45,759 bases of DNA. Source: Acidimicrobiia bacterium (GTDB lineage: Bacteria > Actinomycetota > Acidimicrobiia > Spongiisociales > JAENVV01). This document shows, one piece after another, positions 41,387-45,759 of the stretch. The notes under the pieces are model-generated. The model saw nothing but the letters and a program-made list of their open reading frames with translations, searched no databases and was not told the DNA's origin. Numbering within the stretch: the first letter of the stretch is position 1; each line of letters starts with the position of its first letter. The DNA is taken from NCBI GenBank assembly GCA_024637275.1, contig JAGXFS010000010.1, positions 1 to 45,759 of the forward strand, read 5' to 3'. A program made the position numbers and the translations under genes.

Positions 41387-42510
41387 CAGCCAGAGGGATC
41401 AAGAATCGGAAAGTCAGTCGGGACGGAGCAACCGTCTGGTGCTATCAGATCGGCAATTGTATAGCTGGCGCCATAACCGATCGCGTCGCCGGCCATGGCG
41501 ACGCAGTAGTGACGCCCGTCGGCCATGGCCGCCACCAACAGAGCGGAATCCTGTTCGACGCGCACGCCGACTACCCCAGGCGGAAGGCCGTTGAGGGCTG
41601 GTTGCCAGCCGTCGATCAACCCGAGGCGAACCATCCCGTCGAGCTCTTCGGTTCCGAAGGCACCGTCAGTCGTCCGGGAGCGTGCCAGAGCGGCCTGGAC
41701 GCTACGGAGATCCTCCTGGAGTCGGGTGGGATCAGTCGGGTCCTGACCTTCCAGGAAAGCGAAGTACTCCGCCTGAGATATGGTGTTCGTCGGGCGCTCG
41801 ATCGGATCCGATGCCTCCGACCACCGATACCTGAAGGAGAGCTCGGCAGAATCCGGGTCGCTACCAACCACACCGGTTCCGCCCAGGATCAGTCCGTCGC
41901 CGTTGACCCACCACGAAAACCGTCGAGGCTCGGGGGCGGCATATTCAAAAGCCGCCTCACCTTCGAAGTCTCCGGGGCCAGCGAGTACGAAGTCGCCGAT
42001 ACGAAAATCGAAGGGCTCCAGGTTCTGCGCGGCGATCGCACCTGGTTCGAAGAAACCGGCGGCCAACGCCGCAAAGGTGGTGCTGGCCTCTACCAGTGCT
42101 CCGTCAGGGGTGCGACCAAATCTCGCCCAGACGTCGCCGCCGACTAGGACCACCTCGATGTCGTCTCCGTCGGCAATCCCGAGGATGTGCCCGGCCAGAG
42201 GATCGCGCTGGTACGTGTACACAGCCTCCTGATCGACCCCGGCGCCGCCCATCCGATAGGTCACCTCGTACTGTTCGACTCCCAGGCGGCCAAAAATGTC
42301 AAACGCAGCAAGGTCGAGCGTTTCCGGAAGGTCCACCGGCGACACCGCAACCGCGGTCGTGTTTGGAGAGCCATTCGACGGAACCGTCACCGCGATCGGG
42401 ATTTCAAGTGGCGGAAGCGTAACTGCCGTGCTCTCAACTGCGACCTCAGCGCCGCAGGCCGACGCAAGAATGGTCAGCACCAGACCTACCACCATCCCCA
42501 ATCGCAACAT
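41386..42510 (-). CDS. Lipoprotein of unknown function
   Basis: I chose ATG 42510 (374 aa): MLRLGMVVGLVLTILASACG is a lipoprotein signal with lipobox ASAC. A TTG at 42531 would only add seven residues. The mature part begins with a Thr/Pro/Val linker and then a beta-rich domain with repeated short strands and Gly/Asp turns (VTYRMGGAGV, DDIEVVLVGGDVWARFG, FRIGDFVLAGPGDFEGEAAF), reminiscent of LppX/LprAFG-like lipid-binding lipoproteins in layout, but I would not name it. A Cys pair near the end (HYCVAMAG, DGCSVP) may form a disulfide. Coupled to the GNAT gene. Confidence 0.8.
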   Translation of the reverse strand: MLRLGMVVGLVLTILASACGAEVAVESTAVTLPPLEIPIAVTVPSNGSPNTTAVAVSPVDLPETLDLAAFDIFGRLGVEQYEVTYRMGGAGVDQEAVYTYQRDPLAGHILGIADGDDIEVVLVGGDVWARFGRTPDGALVEASTTFAALAAGFFEPGAIAAQNLEPFDFRIGDFVLAGPGDFEGEAAFEYAAPEPRRFSWWVNGDGLILGGTGVVGSDPDSAELSFRYRWSEASDPIERPTNTISQAEYFAFLEGQDPTDPTRLQEDLRSVQAALARSRTTDGAFGTEELDGMVRLGLIDGWQPALNGLPPGVVGVRVEQDSALLVAAMADGRHYCVAMAGDAIGYGASYTIADLIAPDGCSVPTDFPILDPSG

Positions 42511-42567
42511 CCCGGCAGTGTAAATGATCAAGTGCTACCTCGAGCCGTGGTGGCTACGATGCTGGGC

Positions 42568-43038
42568 ATGAACGATGAAGAACCGACACCCACCGACGAC
42601 GAACTCGGACTCGACCCCTCCGACGGCATTGACCTCACGGACACCGAGGTAATGCCATTCGAATCCGAGGAGCTGACCGAGGTAGACACCCCCGTTGAGG
42701 AAACCGCCCCAACGCCCGTCGCCCCAACGACGGTCTACAAGGGCTCCGGCTTCCGCTGGTCGATGCTATTCGGTGCACTACTCCTGGCAGTCGTGATCAT
42801 CCTGGTCTTCCAAAACACCCAGACCACGAGGTTCGATTTCCTGCAGTGGAGCATCGAAGCCCCATTGGCTGCACTGCTGCTAGGCACCACCCTCATCGCA
42901 GTCATCATCGATGAAATCGTCGGGTACGTGATCCGGATTCGGCGGCGACGCGTCAAACGCCAACTAGCCGAACTCAAGGAACTCAAGGCGCAGCTCGAAC
43001 CACCGAAGGAACGCCGCTTCGGCAAGAAATCGTCATGA
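42568..43038 (+). CDS. LapA/DUF1049-type membrane protein
   Basis: The protein has 156 aa from the ATG at 42568 (ATG 42559 is open too). The first 60 residues are acidic and disordered (rich in Asp, Glu, Thr, Pro). Two membrane helices follow at about 65-82 and 98-122, separated by the DUF1049 signature FQNTQTTRFDFLQW, and the C-terminus is a basic amphipathic helix. In proteobacteria LapA helps regulate lipopolysaccharide assembly; actinobacterial members with acidic tails have unknown roles. The stop overlaps the disulfide-reductase gene by 4 bp. It is divergent from the lipoprotein gene. Confidence 0.87.
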   Translation: MNDEEPTPTDDELGLDPSDGIDLTDTEVMPFESEELTEVDTPVEETAPTPVAPTTVYKGSGFRWSMLFGALLLAVVIILVFQNTQTTRFDFLQWSIEAPLAALLLGTTLIAVIIDEIVGYVIRIRRRRVKRQLAELKELKAQLEPPKERRFGKKSS

Positions 43039-44384
43039 GCGAACGCCTCGTAGTGATCGGCGGCGATGCCGCCGGAATGTCGGCCGCGTCCCAGGCGCGA
43101 CGCCGACGCGATGCTGATGATCTGGTGATCGACGTGTTTGAGATGACCCAACGCGTTAGTTACTCGGCTTGCGGTGAACCCTATTACGTGTCGGGCGACG
43201 TGCCCCGAATCGAGCAGCTGATCGCCCGAACGCCGGCTCAGTTCGCCCAACAGGACATTTCCGTCCATCTCGGCCATGAAGTCACCGAAATCGACATCGA
43301 CGACCGGACCGTCACCGTCCGAAGTGACGGCGAGTCCCGGTCCGTCCCGTTCGACCAACTGGTCTACGCGACCGGCGCTCGACCGATCCGGCCACCGATG
43401 GAAGGCATCGACCTCGACGGCGTGTTCCATGTCAAAACCCTCGACGATGCCGAGGCAATCAGATCGGCGGCGGAAAGCGCCAAGACCGCGGTGATTGTCG
43501 GAGGCGGATACATCGGATTGGAGATGGCCGAAGCCTTCCATGTACGGGGCATTACGACACATCTCGTCACGTCGGGAGCGGTCGTGATGAACCGATCGCT
43601 TGACGAGGATCTCGGTGCCAAGATCACCGCGGGAATGCGCGAGCGCGGTATCGAGGTATATCCGGGGCATCGAGTGAAATGCCTGGCGGACAAGGAAGGA
43701 CACGTTCGGGGCGTCGAAGTTGGTGAAGCAGTCTTAGAAGCAGACCTCGTCGTGCTGGCGCTTGGCACCCGCCCGGTGTCCGAACTAGCCGCCGAAGCGG
43801 GGATCCGAATCGGCCCGACCGGAGCCGTCCACGTCAACAACCGACAACAGACCTCCGTCGAGGGAATCTGGGCCGCGGGAGACTGTGCAGAGGCCCTCCA
43901 CCGGCTAACCGGCCGACCAGCCAACGTTCATCTCGGCACGGTTGCGAACAAGCAGGGGCGGGTAGCCGGCATCAACATCGGCGGCGAATACGCGACGTTT
44001 CCTGGGATCCTTGGCACGGCCATTACGAAAGTTCTGGACATAGAAATCGCCCGCACCGGCCTGACCCAACAAGAGGCCGAAGAAGCCGACATCGACGCCG
44101 TCACCGCTACCACCGAGTCGACGACGATGGCCGGGTACTGGCCAGCGTCCGCCGACATGACACTCAAGGTGACTGCCGAGCGAGGGACCGGTCGCCTGCT
44201 CGGAGCCCAGATCGTCGGAGGCGGGACCGCCGGCAAACGTATCGATACGTTGGCCACCGGCATCTGGAACAACATGGACGGGCTCACGTTTTCCATGATG
44301 GACCTGTCGTATGCGCCACCGTTCTCGGGTACCTGGGATCCCGTTCTTGTGGCTGCCAGGCGCGCCTACGAAAAAGCCGTATGA
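43035..44384 (+). CDS. CoA-disulfide-reductase-like FAD/NAD(P)-dependent oxidoreductase
   Basis: The 449-aa flavoprotein has the FAD-binding VIGGDAAGMSAASQARRR, the redox cysteine Cys46 in SYSACGEPYYVSG, the NAD(P)-binding IVGGGYIGLEMAEAF, the FAD site GIWAAGDCAEA and the C-terminal LSYAPPFSGTWDP of the CoA-disulfide reductase / NADH oxidase / persulfide reductase group. Single-cysteine enzymes of this type reduce CoA-disulfide, persulfides or oxygen. It is coupled to the LapA-like gene upstream and the nuclease gene downstream by 4-bp overlaps. The exact substrate cannot be fixed. Confidence 0.92.
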   Translation: MSERLVVIGGDAAGMSAASQARRRRDADDLVIDVFEMTQRVSYSACGEPYYVSGDVPRIEQLIARTPAQFAQQDISVHLGHEVTEIDIDDRTVTVRSDGESRSVPFDQLVYATGARPIRPPMEGIDLDGVFHVKTLDDAEAIRSAAESAKTAVIVGGGYIGLEMAEAFHVRGITTHLVTSGAVVMNRSLDEDLGAKITAGMRERGIEVYPGHRVKCLADKEGHVRGVEVGEAVLEADLVVLALGTRPVSELAAEAGIRIGPTGAVHVNNRQQTSVEGIWAAGDCAEALHRLTGRPANVHLGTVANKQGRVAGINIGGEYATFPGILGTAITKVLDIEIARTGLTQQEAEEADIDAVTATTESTTMAGYWPASADMTLKVTAERGTGRLLGAQIVGGGTAGKRIDTLATGIWNNMDGLTFSMMDLSYAPPFSGTWDPVLVAARRAYEKAV

Positions 44385-45268
44385 GATCAGCCCGCCTGGC
44401 GCTGGCAGGGCTGGTGGTAATCGGAGGCTGTGCCGGATCAATCAACCGACCCAACGTCGAGACCAGCCTGCCAACCGACGCCGTCTCCTCATCATCAGGC
44501 GCGCTCGTTACTCCGCCGCCACCCACGGATGCCCGATCGGCTCAAGTGATAGCCGTGCATGACGGCGATTCGATCAGCGTGGAGATCGACGGACAAGAAG
44601 AACGGGTTCGGTTGATCGGAATCAACACGCCTGAGCAAGGCGAGTGTTTCGGCGACGAAGCACGCGCACTGCTTACAGACCTGGTTGCTGACCGCCAGGT
44701 GCTGGTCAGCACCGACGTCGACGCCTATGACCAGTACGGCCGAATCCTTGGATATGTGTGGATCGAGGACCTCTTCGTCAACGCCGAGTTGGTGCTCGAG
44801 GGCGCCGCCCTCGCCAGGGCATACGAACCCAACACGTCCCTCCAGTCGTTCCTCGATGATGCCGAGCGGATCGCTCAGGATGCCGGAAGTGGCATGTGGT
44901 CGGCAACGGCCTGCGGATCAACCGAGCAATTCGACATCACGATCACGGCCATAAACGCTGACGCAACCGGGCGCGACAACGAGAACCGCAACGGCGAATG
45001 GATCACGATCACTTCGGCCAGTTCGACCGACATCGACCTGGCCGGATGGACGATCAAAGACGAGTCGTCGGTCCATCGGTACACCTTCGGCGATGGCGTC
45101 CAACTAGCACCAGGTGCATCACTCGTGCTGTTCACGGGATGCGGTGAGGACCAACCAGGCGAGTACTATTGGTGCGACGACACCCCGGTCTGGGACAACT
45201 CGGGCGACACCGGCTTCCTGCTCGATCCCAACGGGACCATCGTTAGCCAGTACGGTTACTCAGGTTGA
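44381..45268 (+). CDS. Secreted lipoprotein nuclease: SNase domain fused to a lamin-tail domain
   Basis: The 295-aa protein starts with a lipoprotein signal (LVVIGGC, Cys17), then a Ser/Thr/Pro linker and a thermonuclease (SNase) domain at about residues 53-175 with HDGDSISVEIDG, ERVRLIGINTPEQGE, YDQYGRILGYVW and the acidic/Arg active site pattern. Residues 185-292 form a lamin-tail-like beta-sandwich (NGEWITITSASSTDIDLAGW, followed by VHRYTFGDG and the end DPNGTIVSQYGYSG). Such LTD fusions occur on surface nucleases. The nuclease should sit outside the membrane and degrade extracellular DNA or RNA. Operon partner of the disulfide-reductase-like gene. Confidence 0.9.
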   Translation: MRSARLALAGLVVIGGCAGSINRPNVETSLPTDAVSSSSGALVTPPPPTDARSAQVIAVHDGDSISVEIDGQEERVRLIGINTPEQGECFGDEARALLTDLVADRQVLVSTDVDAYDQYGRILGYVWIEDLFVNAELVLEGAALARAYEPNTSLQSFLDDAERIAQDAGSGMWSATACGSTEQFDITITAINADATGRDNENRNGEWITITSASSTDIDLAGWTIKDESSVHRYTFGDGVQLAPGASLVLFTGCGEDQPGEYYWCDDTPVWDNSGDTGFLLDPNGTIVSQYGYSG

Positions 45269-45312
45269 TCTGCTCCCCCGGACTCAATACCGGACATCGG
45301 GTACGAATGAGC

Positions 45313-45326
45313 TGGTATATATACCA
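45313..45326. promoter_or_regulatory. 14-bp palindrome upstream of the LEA-like gene
   Basis: TGGTATATATACCA is a perfect inverted repeat about 30 bp before the ATG at 45356, AT-rich in a GC-rich region, and could be an operator or contain the -10 element. Its GTATATATAC core resembles the PadR-type operator at 40913-40945. Confidence 0.55.
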
Positions 45327-45355
45327 ACCACCAACAACGAAGGGACGATCGACGA

Positions 45356-45759
45356 ATGGCGATCATGGACACGATCAAGAATATGTTCGGCAAAGCGAAG
45401 AATGTCGCGGCCGAAGCAGCCGAGAGCGCTGGCGATGCTGTCGAGAAGGCAAAAGATATGGCAGAAAACCTTGGCGATGGTGTCGGTGACATGGTCGAAG
45501 GTGCCATGGACAAGGCAGAAGGCGCTCTAGGCAAAGCCAAAGAGGCCGCCGGTGACATGGTCGACAAGGCCAAAGACGGCGCTGGCGACATGGTCGACAA
45601 GGTCAAGGGCGGAGCGGGCGAAGCTGCCGATGCGGCCAAGGATGCCGCCGGCGAGGCGTCCGAAGCTGCCGATGCGGCCAAGGATGCCGCCGGCGAGGCG
45701 TCCGAAGCTGCCGATGCGGCCAAGGATGCCGCCGGCGAGGCGTCCGAAGCGGTCAGCGA
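45356..45759 (+). CDS. LEA-like Ala/Lys/Glu-rich repeat protein, 3' end outside window
   Basis: An open frame of 134 codons runs off the window. After a short hydrophobic-ended start (MAIMDTIKNMFGKAKNVAAE) the sequence is almost entirely Ala, Lys, Glu, Asp and Gly in an 11-14 residue rhythm with repeated GDMVDKAKDGAG and EAADAAKDAAGEAS units, and no cysteine or tryptophan so far. This is typical of group-3 LEA-like or YtxH/CsbD-like amphipathic helical stress proteins, which are disordered in water and fold on drying or on membranes. An AGGGA lies 12 bases before the ATG. The reverse-strand open frame here is the antisense of the repeats. Confidence 0.75.
   Translation, partial: MAIMDTIKNMFGKAKNVAAEAAESAGDAVEKAKDMAENLGDGVGDMVEGAMDKAEGALGKAKEAAGDMVDKAKDGAGDMVDKVKGGAGEAADAAKDAAGEASEAADAAKDAAGEASEAADAAKDAAGEASEAVS
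45620..45745 (+). repeat. Three identical 42-bp coding repeats
   Basis: A 42-bp (14-codon) unit occurs three times without mismatch at 45620-45661, 45662-45703 and 45704-45745, each encoding EAADAAKDAAGEAS. The array probably continues past the window or degenerates (the next bases are GAAGCGGTCAGC). Perfect identity points to recent expansion. Confidence 0.95.

Noticed and set aside
45256-45723. Long minus-strand open frame rich in Ala/Ser/Pro
   Set aside because: It is the antisense of the repetitive LEA-like gene and contains no start-site or domain evidence.
45620-45745. CRISPR-like array
   Set aside because: Repeats abut without spacers and are in frame in a coding sequence.

Overview
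The window looks like a chromosomal segment of a GC-rich actinobacterium. I infer Actinomycetota, perhaps an Acidimicrobiia-like lineage, from the GC-rich codon use, the GTG/TTG starts, the mix of acyl-CoA, SDR and CoA-transferase genes, the SufE/rhodanese and PadR genes, and the gene families present; there is no rRNA to place it. It is densely coded, with no gene-free stretch over 300 bases. I saw no transposase, integrase, tRNA or CRISPR array.

Layout. 1-12.4 kb: the end of an NfuA-type Fe-S carrier gene, an orphan ATP-grasp enzyme, a channel-like membrane protein, malQ, pfkA, a beta-propeller lipoprotein / S9 peptidase / thiamine pyrophosphokinase run, a second lipoprotein, then an acyl-CoA dehydrogenase and SDR pair. 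12.5-18.1 kb: a DUF4870 membrane protein, a stand-alone cyclic-nucleotide-binding domain, a strong bidirectional terminator, then acyl-CoA ligase, a CaiB-type racemase and two SDRs. With the upstream pair these form a lipid or branched-acyl catabolic neighbourhood. 18.1-26.3 kb: AI-2E transporter, rhodanese, phosphoribosyltransferase, sufE, SDR, murI, a cytochrome c, a DUF368 polyprenyl-phosphate transporter, an orphan promoter-to-terminator RNA unit, two adjacent FlgM-like anti-sigma proteins, and gpsA.

26.3-36.4 kb, minus strand: the most notable part of the window. A tightly packed run nurA-herA-sbcD-sbcC joins the NurA nuclease and HerA translocase to the bacterial Mre11/Rad50 pair, which is the arrangement known as the archaeal DNA-end-resection operon. 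It sits downstream of a large TPM-domain membrane protein and a PQQ-type sugar dehydrogenase. The HerA-like protein has a non-canonical P-loop.

36.4-45.8 kb: an UMF1-family transporter, a PadR-regulated ABC exporter with an obvious AT-rich palindromic operator, a GNAT/lipoprotein pair, a coupled LapA-like / CoA-disulfide-reductase-like / lipoprotein nuclease-lamin-tail operon, and the start of an LEA-like alanine/lysine/glutamate-rich protein whose gene contains three identical 42-bp units at the window edge.
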